NCBI RefSeq assembly: GCF_000383615.1
Contig: NZ_KB911588.1
Span: forward strand, 124,001-188,000
Length of the DNA stretch: 64,000 nucleotides
From: Streptomyces canus 299MFChir4.1
GTDB taxonomy: Bacteria; Actinomycetota; Actinomycetes; Streptomycetales; Streptomycetaceae
Reading direction: 5' to 3'
Positions 1 through 8,954 of this stretch are shown here, piece by piece (position 1 is the first letter of the stretch; each line of letters begins with the position of its first letter). The notes beneath the pieces are model-generated. The model was not told the origin of the DNA, ran no database searches, and worked only from the letters and a program-made list of their open reading frames with translations. Position numbers and translations under genes: made by a program.

Positions 1-1
1 G

Positions 2-217
2 CGGCACGCGGTGCTGCACCTGGAGAACGTGCTGACCGAACTGCACGCGGTCACCGTCCGCGACGGACTCGCCTTCCCCAACTACTTCACCGCGTGGCAG
101 GACGGCCGCCCCCTCGACCCCGAGGCCCCCGTATACGCCAAGACCCTGCTGGAGCAGCTGTTCTGGTGGGCGGGCGCCCTGCACTCGGCACGGGGGACGA
201 CGCCGTACCCGGTGTGA
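2..217 (+). CDS. C-terminal end of an NAD(P)H-dependent FMN reductase-like protein (partial)
   Basis: Only the last ~71 residues lie in the window. The frame enters from the left edge and stops at TGA 215-217. The visible part (HLENVLTELHAVTVRDGL, then FPNYFTAWQDGRPLDPEAP, then LLEQLFWWAGALHSAR) matches my memory of the tail of Streptomyces NADPH-dependent FMN reductase-type flavodoxin-fold proteins. The flavin-binding loop is outside the window, so the function is inferred from the tail alone. A GTG at 11 is internal and not a credible start. Confidence 0.5.
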   Translation, partial: RHAVLHLENVLTELHAVTVRDGLAFPNYFTAWQDGRPLDPEAPVYAKTLLEQLFWWAGALHSARGTTPYPV

Positions 218-735
218 GCGCGGGCGGAGGTTCGCGGAACGGCAGCGGGGTCCACCGGGAGGGAGGACGCGTGTGATGGATCACGGTGGCGTCCGGGGTG
301 GGTTTTCGGGCGGTTCGGTCGGGTGCGAAAATCTGGTGTGACGGCGTTATATATACGGGGACACCGACGCCAGGATTGGGACCGCCTCGACGTCACAACC
401 CTGCTCGCCCCCCAATCGGAGGCGCCGGGCCCGCCGAAGCCTCTCGGCGGTGAAGACCACCCCACGTCGACAGCCCGACGAATAACTGTCGCCGCCGCGA
501 CAGAATCACGTGCGGGACGCGACGAAGTTTTCGGAGTGGTCGCCACCAGGACTCGGGGCGCCGTAGATCCGTCCGCCTACCATGTGTTACCGTGATAAAA
601 GTTGCAGTTTTGGTTTCCGGCGAATTTCTATGAGATTCACCGGCGTCTTTCCGGGTCTTCCGGAGGGGAGTCCATCGCGGCGACTCGGGGTCCGTACAGT
701 GCGGGTCCCGGCACTGCCCCCTAGGGAGATTCAAT
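218..735 (+). promoter_or_regulatory. Gene-free stretch holding the cold-shock gene promoter and long 5' leader
   Basis: This 518-base stretch has no gene I can support. The AT-rich run at about 340-357 (GTTATATATACGG) and the segment TACCGTGATAAAAGTTGCAG near 590-610 are the best promoter-like areas. If transcription starts near 600, the mRNA leader is about 130 bases. Long structured leaders are typical of cold-shock genes, where they affect mRNA stability and translation with temperature. A ribosome binding site AGGGAGA sits just before the ATG at 736. No experimental start is known. Confidence 0.4.
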
Positions 736-939
736 ATGGCATCTGGCACCGTGAAGTGGTTCAACGCGGAAAAGGGCTTCGGCTTCATCGAGCAGGACGG
801 CGGCGGCGCCGACGTGTTCGCGCACTACTCGAACATCGCCACCTCCGGCTTCCGCGAGCTTCAGGAAGGCCAGAAGGTTACCTTCGACGTCACGCAGGGC
901 CAGAAGGGCCCGCAGGCCGAGAACATCGTTCCCGCCTGA
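736..939 (+). CDS. Cold-shock protein, CspA family
   Basis: A 67-residue single OB-fold (cold-shock domain) protein of full family length. Both RNA-binding motifs are visible: KGFGFI (RNP1, near residue 14) and DVFAHYS (RNP2 region, near 26-32), following the classic MASGTVKWFNAEKG start. Such proteins bind single-stranded RNA and DNA and act as RNA chaperones in the cytoplasm. The start is ATG 736 behind AGGGAGA. A strong hairpin follows the stop, so the gene is probably monocistronic. The next gene is a DEAD-box RNA helicase, so two RNA-remodelling activities lie side by side. Confidence 0.95.
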   Translation: MASGTVKWFNAEKGFGFIEQDGGGADVFAHYSNIATSGFRELQEGQKVTFDVTQGQKGPQAENIVPA

Positions 940-963
940 CGCTGACGCGTATCTTCACGGCTG

Positions 964-990
964 GGGCCCGCACTCTTGGGGTGCGGGCCC
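964..990 (+). terminator. Intrinsic terminator after the cold-shock gene
   Basis: A perfect 10-bp inverted repeat (GGGCCCGCAC / GTGCGGGCCC) with a 7-base loop begins 25 bases after the stop codon. There is no U-tract, as is usual for Streptomyces terminators. Confidence 0.8.
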
Positions 991-1144
991 TGTCCCATTG
1001 CCCCGAAGAATCAGATGGTCCTCAGGAATCTGATTTTCTTCTTTTTTCCCCGGCTCTTTCTTGCGAATTCTCGCGCGGTTCAATCGCGCCTTCGGAGGAA
1101 TTCCTCGACACGTGCCGCACGCATCGAGGAAGGGTTCCCCTCCC

Positions 1145-2575
1145 ATGAACCGCACCCGCCGTACCGGGAACAACGGGAACAGCGCGTCCCACCTGCGCTC
1201 CCGGGGCGCGAGCCACCAGCGCTCCCGCCCGGCCGCCGCTCCCCGCGGCGAGTTCACCCTCCCCACCACCGTCACCGAGGCCCTGCCCGCGGTGGAGGCG
1301 TTCGCCGACCTCGACCTGCCCGAGCGTCTGCAGGCCGCGCTCCTGGCCGAGGGTGTGACCACGCCCTTCCCCATCCAGGCGGCCACCCTGCCGAACTCCC
1401 TGGCCGGCCGTGACGTCCTCGGCCGTGGCCGCACCGGCTCGGGCAAGACGCTCGCCTTCGGTCTGCCGCTGCTGGCCCGCCTCGACGGACAGCGCGCCGA
1501 GCCCCGGCACCCGCTCGCCCTGGTCCTGGTCCCGACCCGCGAACTGGCCCAGCAGGTCACCGACGCGCTCACCCCCTACGCGCGGGCGCTGCGCCTGCGC
1601 GCGGCCACCGTCGTCGGCGGCATGTCGATCGGCCGCCAGGCGTCCGCGCTGCGGGCCGGCGCCGAGGTCCTCGTGGCGACGCCCGGCCGGCTCAAGGACC
1701 TCATCGAGCGCGGCGACTGCAGCCTGAGCCAGGTGACGATGACCGTCCTGGACGAGGCCGACCAGATGACCGACATGGGCTTCATGCCCCAGGTCACGGC
1801 CCTGCTCGACCAGGTGCGCCCCGACGGCCAGCGGATGCTGTTCTCCGCCACGCTCGACCGCAACATCGACCGGCTGGTGCGCAACTACCTGCACGACCCG
1901 GTGGTGCACTCGGTCGACCCGTCCGCGGGCACCGTCACCACCATGGACCACCACCTGCTGCACGTGCGGGACGACGACAAGCACGCCACCGCCACCGAGA
2001 TCGCCGCCCGCGACGGCCGCGTGATCATGTTCCTGGACACCAAGCACGCGGCGGAGCGCCTGGCCAAGCACCTGCTGTCGGTGGGCGTGCGGGCCTCGGC
2101 GCTGCACGGCGGCAAGTCCCAGCCGCAGCGCACCCGGACCCTCGGCCAGTTCAAGGACGGCCAGGTGACCGTCCTGGTGGCCACCAACGTCGCGGCCCGC
2201 GGCATCCACGTGGACGACGTCGACCTCGTCGTCAACTTCGACCCGCCGGCCGACCACAAGGACTACCTGCACCGCGGCGGCCGTACCGCCCGCGCCGGCG
2301 AGTCCGGCACCGTCGTCACCCTGGTCCTGCCGCACCAGCGCCGCTCGGTGGACCGTCTGATGTCCGACGCCGGCGTCACCGCCCGGATCACCCGGGTGCG
2401 CCCCGGCGAGGCGGAGCTCAACCGCATCACCGGCGCCCGCACCCCCTCCGGCGTGCCCGTCGTCCTCCCCGCCCCGGCGCCCGCCGAGACCCCGAGGCGC
2501 TCCGGGCCCGCGGGACGCAACCGCAGCAGCCGCTCCGCGCGGGGCCGCCGCCGCTCCACCCCCAGCAGCCGATAG
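1145..2575 (+). CDS. DEAD-box ATP-dependent RNA helicase
   Basis: A 476-residue superfamily-2 RNA helicase. In order: a Q-motif area (PFPIQAATLP), motif I GRTGSGKT (~95-102), PTREL (Ia), TPGR (Ib), DEAD (~203-206), SAT (~234-236), NVAARG (V) and HRGGRTARAG (VI, ~376-385). All catalytic motifs are intact; motif VI has Gly where HRIGR is usual. The tail is basic and Ser/Arg rich, probably for RNA contact. I chose ATG 1145 because GAGGAAGGG precedes it; an in-frame TTG at 1061 lacks such a site. Lying just downstream of a cold-shock gene, it likely helps RNA unwinding or turnover, perhaps at low temperature (inference). Confidence 0.93.
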   Translation: MNRTRRTGNNGNSASHLRSRGASHQRSRPAAAPRGEFTLPTTVTEALPAVEAFADLDLPERLQAALLAEGVTTPFPIQAATLPNSLAGRDVLGRGRTGSGKTLAFGLPLLARLDGQRAEPRHPLALVLVPTRELAQQVTDALTPYARALRLRAATVVGGMSIGRQASALRAGAEVLVATPGRLKDLIERGDCSLSQVTMTVLDEADQMTDMGFMPQVTALLDQVRPDGQRMLFSATLDRNIDRLVRNYLHDPVVHSVDPSAGTVTTMDHHLLHVRDDDKHATATEIAARDGRVIMFLDTKHAAERLAKHLLSVGVRASALHGGKSQPQRTRTLGQFKDGQVTVLVATNVAARGIHVDDVDLVVNFDPPADHKDYLHRGGRTARAGESGTVVTLVLPHQRRSVDRLMSDAGVTARITRVRPGEAELNRITGARTPSGVPVVLPAPAPAETPRRSGPAGRNRSSRSARGRRRSTPSSR

Positions 2576-2666
2576 CCGTACGACGTCCCCGTCGAGAGGG
2601 AGACGAACAGGGCCGCACCCTGGCCGTTCTCACCGTCACGTCCCGACCGCTCCCCGTGGAGGCACC

Positions 2667-2969
2667 ATGCGCATCGTCATCGCACGTTTTCCCTTCGACC
2701 TGACCATGAGCGAGGTCGAGAGGTCGATGACCGGCATCCAGCCCGAACCCGCCACCGGCCTGTGTGTGACCGTCGGCCCCCACGTCTACCCGGTCAAGCA
2801 GGTCGGTCAGGTCATCACCCGGCAGGACCGCCGCGACTTCACCGCCCACGAGGTGGGCCGGGCCCTGACCCGGCTCGGCTTCACCTGCCACGAGGTCCAG
2901 CCGCCCCGCCAGGAAGCCTTCAACGACCCGGCGGCCTCCCTGCCCTGGGCCGACACCCCGCTGGGCTGA
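2667..2969 (+). CDS. Small conserved protein, SCO5918-like family
   Basis: A 100-residue protein with no signal peptide or membrane segment. It starts MRIVIARFPFDLT and contains a basic central part (VITRQDRRDFTAHEVGRALTRLGF). I recall this as the Streptomyces SCO5918 family, usually found near a DEAD-box helicase and a cold-shock gene, which fits here. Function is unknown; the context hints at RNA metabolism but nothing catalytic is visible. The start ATG has a GGAGG site 4 bases upstream, and the gene lies 91 bases after the helicase, so co-transcription is possible. Confidence 0.75.
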   Translation: MRIVIARFPFDLTMSEVERSMTGIQPEPATGLCVTVGPHVYPVKQVGQVITRQDRRDFTAHEVGRALTRLGFTCHEVQPPRQEAFNDPAASLPWADTPLG

Positions 2970-3194
2970 CGCGTCCGGGCGCACGGCACGGCGGTCACGC
3001 AACCGCTCCCTCCCGCCGTGCGGCGCCCGTCTCCGTAGCCGCCGGAACGGAGATCACCCCGTTCCGTTCCCCCTCCCCACCACCCCGTGCAAGACTGCGG
3101 CTCCTCACGGCAGAGCCGCCGTGTTCCCCCTGTCACCGCATGTCATCGTCCGACATCGCTTGAGCGGGGAGCTGCGCGGCGGGACGCTGGGAGC

Positions 3195-5630
3195 ATGAAC
3201 AGCAGGGGCGGCACACCCGGAGGCACCGTGGAGGGACGCGTACCCGAGGACCTGGCGGTCGTCGTCGACGCCACCGGGACCATCACGGTGTGGAGCGCCG
3301 GGGCGCGTCAGCTGCTCGGATACGAGGCCGAAGAGGTCGTAGGACACCCGGCCGCCGGACTGCTCGCCGCCGAACTGCCCGAGACCGCGCGCCGCCATGT
3401 CGCCGAGGGCAGGCGCTGGGCCACCGAGGTCGCGCTGCGGCACCGAAGCGGCGGCCGGATCGTCGTACGGCTGAAGGCGATACCGCTCGCGGACGGCGAG
3501 GGCGCGCGGCCGTGGCTGGTGACCGCCGCCCCGGAGCACATGGCCGGGCCCGTCGAACCGGGCGCGGAGGCCCTGTGGGACCTCACGCTCGCGCAGTTGC
3601 CCCTGCCGGTGGCGGTCTACGACACCGAGGCCCGGCTGGTGGCGGCCAACGAGGTCATGACCCGGGTGATGGGCCGCAGCGTGGCCGAGATGCGCGGGCT
3701 GACCCTGTGGGAGATCGAACCGAACCCGCCCTTCGACGAGTACGACCGCCTCCAGCGGCAGGTGCTGCGCACGGGTGAGCCGCTCTTCCACGAGAACTTC
3801 GGACAGGCCCCCGGCGAGGTGCGGGGCCACGCCTGGTCGATGTTCCTCTCCCCGCTGAAGGACGGGAGCGGCGCGGTGCGGGGCCTGTCCGCGGCCGTCT
3901 TCGACACCACCGAGCAGTACTGGGCCCGCCGCCACCTCTCCGTCCTCAACGACGCCAGCCTCCGCATCGGCAGCACCCTGGACGTGACCCGGACCGCCGA
4001 GGAACTGGCCGAGGTGGCCGTCACCGGCTTCGCGGACTTCGTCACCGTGGACCTGCTGGAGTCGGTGGCGTTCGGCGAGGAACCGGAAACGGTGCTCCCT
4101 GACCGCCCGCTCACGGTGCGCCGTACGGCACAGCGCTCGGTCCTCGACGGCTGCCCGGAGTCGGTGGTCCCCACCGGCGAGCGGACGTTCTACCCGGTGG
4201 ACACGCCCCCGATGCGGGCCCTGATCGCCGGTCGCGGCAACCGGCCTGGGCCCTTGGACCCCGGGATGCGGGAGTGGATCGAGTCCTCCCCGGCCCGTGC
4301 CGAGACCGTGGCCAGGTACATGATCCACTCGGTGCTGATGGTGCCGCTGCGCGCCCGCGGGGTCACCCTCGGCCTGGTCCACTTCCTGCGGCACCGTACG
4401 GCGGAGCCGTTCAGCGAGGACGACCTGCTGCTCGCGGAGGAGATCGTCGCGCGGGCCGCGGTGAGCGTGGACAACGCCCGCCGCTACACCCACGAGCGCC
4501 GGACCGCCCTCGCCCTCCAGCGCAGCCTGCTGCCCGAGCGCCCGCCGGACCTCGCGGCCATGGAGGTGGCGTACCGCTATCTCCCGGCGGGCTCCGGCGC
4601 GGACGTAGGCGGGGACTGGTTCGACGTCATCCCGCTGTCCGGCGCCCGGGTCGCCCTGGTCGTGGGCGACGTGGTGGGCCACGGCATCCACGCCTCGGCG
4701 ACGATGGGCCGCCTGCGCACGGCCGTACGCACCCTCGCGGACGTCGACCTCGCCCCCGACGAACTCCTCACCCAGCTCGACGACCTGGTCGTCAGGCTCG
4801 ACCGGGAGGAGGGACCGGACACCCGCGACGGGGGCGCGGACGCCCCGACACCGGGCGAGGTCGGGGCCACCTGCCTCTACGCCGTCTACGACCCGGTCTC
4901 CCGCCGCTGCACGATGGCCCGCGCCGGCCACCCGCCGCCGGCCGTGGTCACCCCGGCCGGCGAGGTCCGTTTCCTGAAGCTCCCGACCGGCCCGCCCCTC
5001 GGCCTCGGCGGCCTGCCGTTCGAGTCCATGGAGGTGGAGTTGGAGGAGGGCAGCCTGCTCGCCCTCTACACCGACGGCCTGGTCGAGGCGGCCGACCGCG
5101 ACATCGAGGTCGGCCTGAACCTGCTGCACGGGGCCCTCGCCGACAGGGCGGGCCCGCTGGAGGAGACCTGCGACGAGGTCCTGCGGGCGGTGCTGCCGGC
5201 CCGCCCGGCCGACGACATCGTCCTGATGCTGGCCCGCACCTCGGCCCTGGACGCGGCGAAGGTCCGCACCTGGCACCTCCAGCGGGACCCGGCGGCGGTC
5301 GCACGGGCCCGCAAGTCGGCGAGCGAACAGGTGACGGCGTGGGGCCTGGGCGAGACGTCCTTCGCGACGGAACTGATCGTCAGTGAGCTCGTCACGAACG
5401 CCGTCCGCTACGGCGACGACCCGGTCGTCCTCCGGCTGATCCGTGACCACGCGCTGATCTGCGAGGTCTCCGACGGCAGCAGTACGGCTCCGCACCTGAG
5501 GCGGGCGCGGGTGTTCGACGAGGGCGGGCGGGGGCTGCTGCTGGTCGCGCAGATGGCGGAGCGGTGGGGGAGCCGGCAGACGGCGACGGGGAAGACGATC
5601 TGGGCGGAGCTGGGGTTACCGGACGACTAG
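3195..5630 (+). CDS. PAS-PAS-GAF-SpoIIE phosphatase with C-terminal HATPase domain
   Basis: An 811-residue cytoplasmic signalling protein. Order: PAS (~15-105, GTITVWSAGARQLLGYEAEEV), second PAS (~125-240), GAF (~260-430), PP2C/SpoIIE phosphatase (~455-665, with VGGDWFDVIPL and VGDVVGHGIHA carrying metal-binding Asp residues) and an anti-sigma-type HATPase (~680-805, with ELIVSELVTNAVRYGD as N-box). In this family the phosphatase acts on phosphorylated anti-anti-sigma factors and the ATPase domain resembles their RsbW-type kinase, so one protein may carry both opposing activities. The start ATG 3195 follows GGGAG closely. No partner STAS gene is adjacent. Confidence 0.9.
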   Translation: MNSRGGTPGGTVEGRVPEDLAVVVDATGTITVWSAGARQLLGYEAEEVVGHPAAGLLAAELPETARRHVAEGRRWATEVALRHRSGGRIVVRLKAIPLADGEGARPWLVTAAPEHMAGPVEPGAEALWDLTLAQLPLPVAVYDTEARLVAANEVMTRVMGRSVAEMRGLTLWEIEPNPPFDEYDRLQRQVLRTGEPLFHENFGQAPGEVRGHAWSMFLSPLKDGSGAVRGLSAAVFDTTEQYWARRHLSVLNDASLRIGSTLDVTRTAEELAEVAVTGFADFVTVDLLESVAFGEEPETVLPDRPLTVRRTAQRSVLDGCPESVVPTGERTFYPVDTPPMRALIAGRGNRPGPLDPGMREWIESSPARAETVARYMIHSVLMVPLRARGVTLGLVHFLRHRTAEPFSEDDLLLAEEIVARAAVSVDNARRYTHERRTALALQRSLLPERPPDLAAMEVAYRYLPAGSGADVGGDWFDVIPLSGARVALVVGDVVGHGIHASATMGRLRTAVRTLADVDLAPDELLTQLDDLVVRLDREEGPDTRDGGADAPTPGEVGATCLYAVYDPVSRRCTMARAGHPPPAVVTPAGEVRFLKLPTGPPLGLGGLPFESMEVELEEGSLLALYTDGLVEAADRDIEVGLNLLHGALADRAGPLEETCDEVLRAVLPARPADDIVLMLARTSALDAAKVRTWHLQRDPAAVARARKSASEQVTAWGLGETSFATELIVSELVTNAVRYGDDPVVLRLIRDHALICEVSDGSSTAPHLRRARVFDEGGRGLLLVAQMAERWGSRQTATGKTIWAELGLPDD

Positions 5631-5693
5631 GCACGGTGTGCGCGGGACGGCAAACGGAACGGTGAATTCACCGCTCTGTGCGACGATGCGCCC

Positions 5694-6797
5694 GTGAACG
5701 CACCCTCCAGCCCTTCCACTGGCCCGTCCCCCACGGAGCCGGCCCCCAAGTCCCCTGGTTTCGCGGCGGAGTTCAAGGACGCCGTGACGTTCCGGGCCTT
5801 CGGCCTGGTCCTCGGCGGCCTCCTGGTCCAACTGGCCTTCATCCTCTCGTACGTCGGCGCCTTCCACTCCCCCACGCCCCAGCGCATCCCCGTGGCCGTG
5901 GTGGCCCCCCAACAGGCGTCCGCGAAGATCGTCGCGCAGCTGAACTCGCTGGACGGCGAACCGGTGAAGGCAACGGCAGCCCCCAGTACGGCCGTTGCCC
6001 GCGAGTGGGTCATGACGCGCCGCACGGACGCGGCCTTCCTCTTCAACCCGAAGGGCACCGAGGACACCCTGCTCGTCGCCTCGGCGGGCGGCCCGTCGGT
6101 CTCCCAGACGGCCACCCAGATCGCCCAGAAGATCGAGGCGTCCGAGAAGCGCCGGATCACGGTGACGGACATCCGCTCCCCCAACTCCGGCGACGGCCGC
6201 GGGATGACGTCCTTCTACCTGGTCCTGGGCTGGGTGATCGGCGGCTACCTCACCGCCACGATCATGGGCATGGCGTCCGGCTCCCGCCCGGCGAACCGCC
6301 CCCGCACCCTGATCCGGCTGGCGGCCCTGATCCCGTACGCGGTGGTGTCGGGCGTGGCCGGAGCGGTGATCGTGGGTCCGGTGTTCGACGCCCTGGGCGG
6401 CCACTTCTGGGCCCTGAGCGCGATCGGAACCCTGACCGTCCTGGCCTCGGCGACCACGGCACTGGCCCTGCAGACCCTGCTGGGTCTGCTCGGCACCGGC
6501 CTGGTCATCCTCCTTTTCGTGGTCCTCGGCAACCCGAGCTCGGGCGGCGTCTACCCGGCCCCCCTCCTCCCGCCCTTCTGGAGCGCGATCGGCCAGGCCC
6601 TGCCGCCGGGCGCCGGAACGACCCTGGTCCGCAACACGGTGTACTTCTCGGGACACGCGACGAGTTCGGCGCTGTGGGTGCTGGGGGCGTACGCGGTGGG
6701 CGGAGCGGTGCTGGCCTGGGGGGCCTCCTGGTGGCGGGAGGAGCGGAGGGCTGCCGCGGAGGTGGGCTCCGGGGCGGAGGCTTCGGTGGCCGTCTGA
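5694..6797 (+). CDS. Multi-pass membrane protein, YhgE/ABC-2-permease-like
   Basis: A 367-residue protein with a Pro/Ser-rich cytoplasmic head, one membrane helix (~30-55), an extracytoplasmic domain of about 140 residues, then five or six further helices and a short charged tail. This layout (one helix, large outside loop, helix cluster) is that of YhgE/Pip or ABC-2-type membrane proteins. No ATPase gene is adjacent, so transport cannot be assumed. It starts at GTG 5694 with no clear ribosome binding site, 63 bases after the phosphatase gene. Confidence 0.65.
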   Translation: MNAPSSPSTGPSPTEPAPKSPGFAAEFKDAVTFRAFGLVLGGLLVQLAFILSYVGAFHSPTPQRIPVAVVAPQQASAKIVAQLNSLDGEPVKATAAPSTAVAREWVMTRRTDAAFLFNPKGTEDTLLVASAGGPSVSQTATQIAQKIEASEKRRITVTDIRSPNSGDGRGMTSFYLVLGWVIGGYLTATIMGMASGSRPANRPRTLIRLAALIPYAVVSGVAGAVIVGPVFDALGGHFWALSAIGTLTVLASATTALALQTLLGLLGTGLVILLFVVLGNPSSGGVYPAPLLPPFWSAIGQALPPGAGTTLVRNTVYFSGHATSSALWVLGAYAVGGAVLAWGASWWREERRAAAEVGSGAEASVAV

Positions 6798-6885
6798 CAG
6801 GGAGCACGGCGCTCCGCACGGGGCGTGGGTGGTCCGGCCCCGTGCGGTTCTCGCCGCCCCCTTCGGCTGAACCGGCACCGCGGCC

Positions 6886-8097
6886 CTACGCCGCCGCCAG
6901 GGCCGGCACCGGTGTCCTCGCCGTGTGTGCCCTGCGCAGGAACGGCTTTTCGATGGCGTAGTACGACAGCAGGGCCATCAGCAGGGTCAGGACCACCGTC
7001 GCGGCCAGTCGGCCCTCCTGGACGCCGAGGGAGGCGAGGAGCCGTACGACCGGGTAGTGCCAGAGGTAGATGCCGTAGCTGAGGTTGCGGCCCACCCAGG
7101 CCAGGGGGGTCAGGGCGAGCAGGCGGGACAGGTGGTTCTCGGGGCGCAGTTCCAGGGCGGTGACCAGGGTGGCGGAGAGGGCGGCCACGGCGAGGAAGCC
7201 GAGGGTGTACCACGCGGCCGTCCACGGGCCGAGGTCCTCGGTGACCGGTACCTGCCAGGCGATGAGGGCCAGCAGGGCGAGGGACGGCCAGGCCAGGCGG
7301 GCGGACCAGGTGCGCAGGAGGGCGAGTCGCGGGTCGTCGGAGCGCAGGCGGGCCAGGGCCACGGCCACCAGGGCGCCGGCCAGCAGCTGGTCGGCGCGGG
7401 TGTCGGTGCCGTTGTAGATGCGGTGGGCCGCTTCCGGGTTCCACAGGACGCAGCGCCAGAGCAGGGGGAGCACGCACAGGGCGGCCGTGCACAGGAGGAC
7501 CGTACGGGCCCGGAACCGGCGCAGGAGAAAGAGCAGGGCGAGCGGCCACAGCAGGTAGAACTGCTCCTCCACGCCCAGGGACCAGGTGTGCGCGAGCGGG
7601 CTGGTGAGGTCGGAGTAGGGGCCGGGCTCCATGGCCCGTACGACGTTGGTGAGGAAGGCGGCCGACAGACCCGCGGCCTGGAGCGAACCGTCGAAGCCCC
7701 ACAGGGACGTCGTCGACGCGAGCAGCACGCAGATCGCGCACAGCGCGACCAGGGCGGGGACGAGCCGCAGCCAGCGGCGGCGGTAGAACGACATGAGGGA
7801 GATGCCGCCGCGGCGGACGTACTCGGCGATCAGCAGACGGGTGATGACGAAGCCGCTGATGGTGAAGAAGACGTCCACGGCGACCGCGCCGCCCGGCAGC
7901 ACCTCGGGCTCCACGTGGTGGACGATGACCAGCGCGACCGCGAGGGTGCGCAGTCCGTCCAGGCCGCTCACCCGGCCGGTGCGGGACACCGCGGACGGAA
8001 AACCCCGGCTCGCACGGGGTGCGACCGGGGCCGGAGGTCTGCGGACTCCTTCCTGCTCGGTGTCCGCCACGGCTGTCGAGTCCGGTGCCTTCGCCAT
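6886..8097 (-). CDS. Acyltransferase 3 (OafA/YrhL-type) membrane acyltransferase
   Basis: A 403-residue integral membrane protein with about ten helices. The N-terminal signature RVSGLDGLRTLAVALVIVHH contains the conserved R..GLDGLR and the His pair of the acyltransferase-3 family, and DVFFTISGFVITRLL with YRRRWLRLVPAL follows, as expected. Family members move acyl groups (often acetyl) onto carbohydrates, antibiotics or cell-surface polymers. No sugar-biosynthesis gene is adjacent, so the substrate is unknown. It has a ~40-residue cytoplasmic extension before the first helix. Confidence 0.88.
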   Translation of the reverse strand: MAKAPDSTAVADTEQEGVRRPPAPVAPRASRGFPSAVSRTGRVSGLDGLRTLAVALVIVHHVEPEVLPGGAVAVDVFFTISGFVITRLLIAEYVRRGGISLMSFYRRRWLRLVPALVALCAICVLLASTTSLWGFDGSLQAAGLSAAFLTNVVRAMEPGPYSDLTSPLAHTWSLGVEEQFYLLWPLALLFLLRRFRARTVLLCTAALCVLPLLWRCVLWNPEAAHRIYNGTDTRADQLLAGALVAVALARLRSDDPRLALLRTWSARLAWPSLALLALIAWQVPVTEDLGPWTAAWYTLGFLAVAALSATLVTALELRPENHLSRLLALTPLAWVGRNLSYGIYLWHYPVVRLLASLGVQEGRLAATVVLTLLMALLSYYAIEKPFLRRAHTARTPVPALAAA

Positions 8098-8561
8098 GAA
8101 AGAGATCTCTTCTCACCTGCCCGCTGAATCGAGTAATCCCGGTGCGCCTAACCGGAAATCACGCTCGCATGCGTCTCTGGGCGTCGGCTGTGCGGAATCA
8201 CCGACTGGCCACAGCACGCACACAGGGTGCCCTCAGACCCGCGCGACACGGTCCGGGGCGCGGGGAGGGCGGCAGGGGTTCGACCGAGCGGTCGGGGGCT
8301 GTCCAGGCGTACGAGGGACTGCGCGCCGATGTGTTGACGGGCGCGCGGAAGCGGACGCGGCAAAGGTGCGGCCGGCGGAGGTCCGCTGACCTCGCGGACA
8401 GGGGGCGAGGTCGACTGCCAGGGTCCGGGCCCCCTGGCTGGCCGGGGCGTACGTCGCGAGCCAGGGAGACGGCCCGGCTCAGAAGCACGTCCACTGGGTG
8501 ATCCGCGCTCCGAACGGCAACGACTACGGAGGCGGGGTCTCGCGTCAGGTACAGAGGGGAA
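8098..8561. other. Gene-poor stretch with a possible plus-strand coding remnant
   Basis: No intact gene is supported here. From about 8412 the plus strand reads as GC3-biased protein in the frame of 8498 (including KHVHWVIRAPNGNDYGGGVS) but without a start codon or ribosome binding site. The frame then runs out of phase into the opposite-strand segment. It may be the end of a decayed gene. The rest (8098-8400) would carry the acyltransferase promoter; I see nothing else in it. Confidence 0.3.
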
Positions 8562-8714
8562 CTAGGCCGCTTCCGCTTCCGGCCGCGGGAAGGTCTCGTC
8601 CTCGTCGTCCCCGAAGTCCGGGGCCTGGAAGGGGTTGGTCGTGGGGGGCGGCAGGGCCGCGGGGGTGCGCTGTGGCTGCCCTTCGGGCGCCGAGAACAGC
8701 GAGGTCAGATCGAT
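8562..8714 (-). CDS. Candidate 50-residue acidic Pro-rich ORF with ATC start, or readthrough extension
   Basis: Directly after the TAG of the Tudor-like gene (8733-8735), and in the same frame, 50 codons with almost only G/C third positions run from IDLTSLFSAPEGQPQ to an acidic, Pro-rich end (FGDDEDETFPRPEAEAA) and a TAG. There is no ATG, GTG or TTG. GAGAAAGGA lies 9 bases before the ATC at 8714-8712, an ideal ribosome-site spacing. Either ATC is a rare start codon, or the upstream TAG is read through to give a C-terminal extension, or this is the tail of a gene damaged by mutation. Codon usage supports past or present translation. Confidence 0.4.
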   Translation of the reverse strand: MDLTSLFSAPEGQPQRTPAALPPPTTNPFQAPDFGDDEDETFPRPEAEAA

Positions 8715-8732
8715 GAGAGAGGGTCCTTTCTC

Positions 8733-8954
8733 CTACAGCTTGGTCATCTTCGAGTACGGACTCAGGATCCGCATCTGCGACGAGCCGAAATCGACGAGTA
8801 CCGCGATTCCGTCCTCGACGCCGATCACGCGGCCGAGACCGTACATGTCGTGTGTGACCTGGTCGCCCACGGCGAAGTGCTTGGGAGCGGGTGCGACCGG
8901 TGCCTTGAAGGGGCTGGTGGGCAAGTGACGCTTCTGTGCAGCAGGCTTTGTCAT
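8733..8954 (-). CDS. Small Tudor/SH3-like (CarD or UvrD-tail-like) protein
   Basis: A 73-residue protein whose core (HFAVGDQVTHDMYGLGRVIG followed by VLVDFGSSQMRIL) resembles the small beta-barrel found in CarD and at the C-terminus of UvrD/PcrA helicases, which contacts RNA polymerase or nucleic acid. That resemblance is by eye; a nucleic-acid or polymerase-binding adaptor role is inference. The start ATG 8954 is directly abutted by GAGGAGG with essentially no spacer, which is unusual. In-frame coding-like sequence follows its TAG stop. Confidence 0.65.
   Translation of the reverse strand: MTKPAAQKRHLPTSPFKAPVAPAPKHFAVGDQVTHDMYGLGRVIGVEDGIAVLVDFGSSQMRILSPYSKMTKL

Noticed and set aside
1022..2335. 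437-codon open frame antisense to the DEAD-box helicase gene
   Set aside because: A by-product of high GC; Gly/Arg/His-rich, no domain, and the opposite strand carries all helicase motifs.
3097..3119. Hairpin GCGGCTC/GAGCCGC as a terminator
   Set aside because: Only 7 bp with a 9-base loop in GC-rich DNA; not distinguishable from chance.
3105..5495. 796-codon open frame antisense to the SpoIIE phosphatase gene
   Set aside because: Low-complexity Arg/Gly/Val sequence with no motif; the plus-strand gene is certain.
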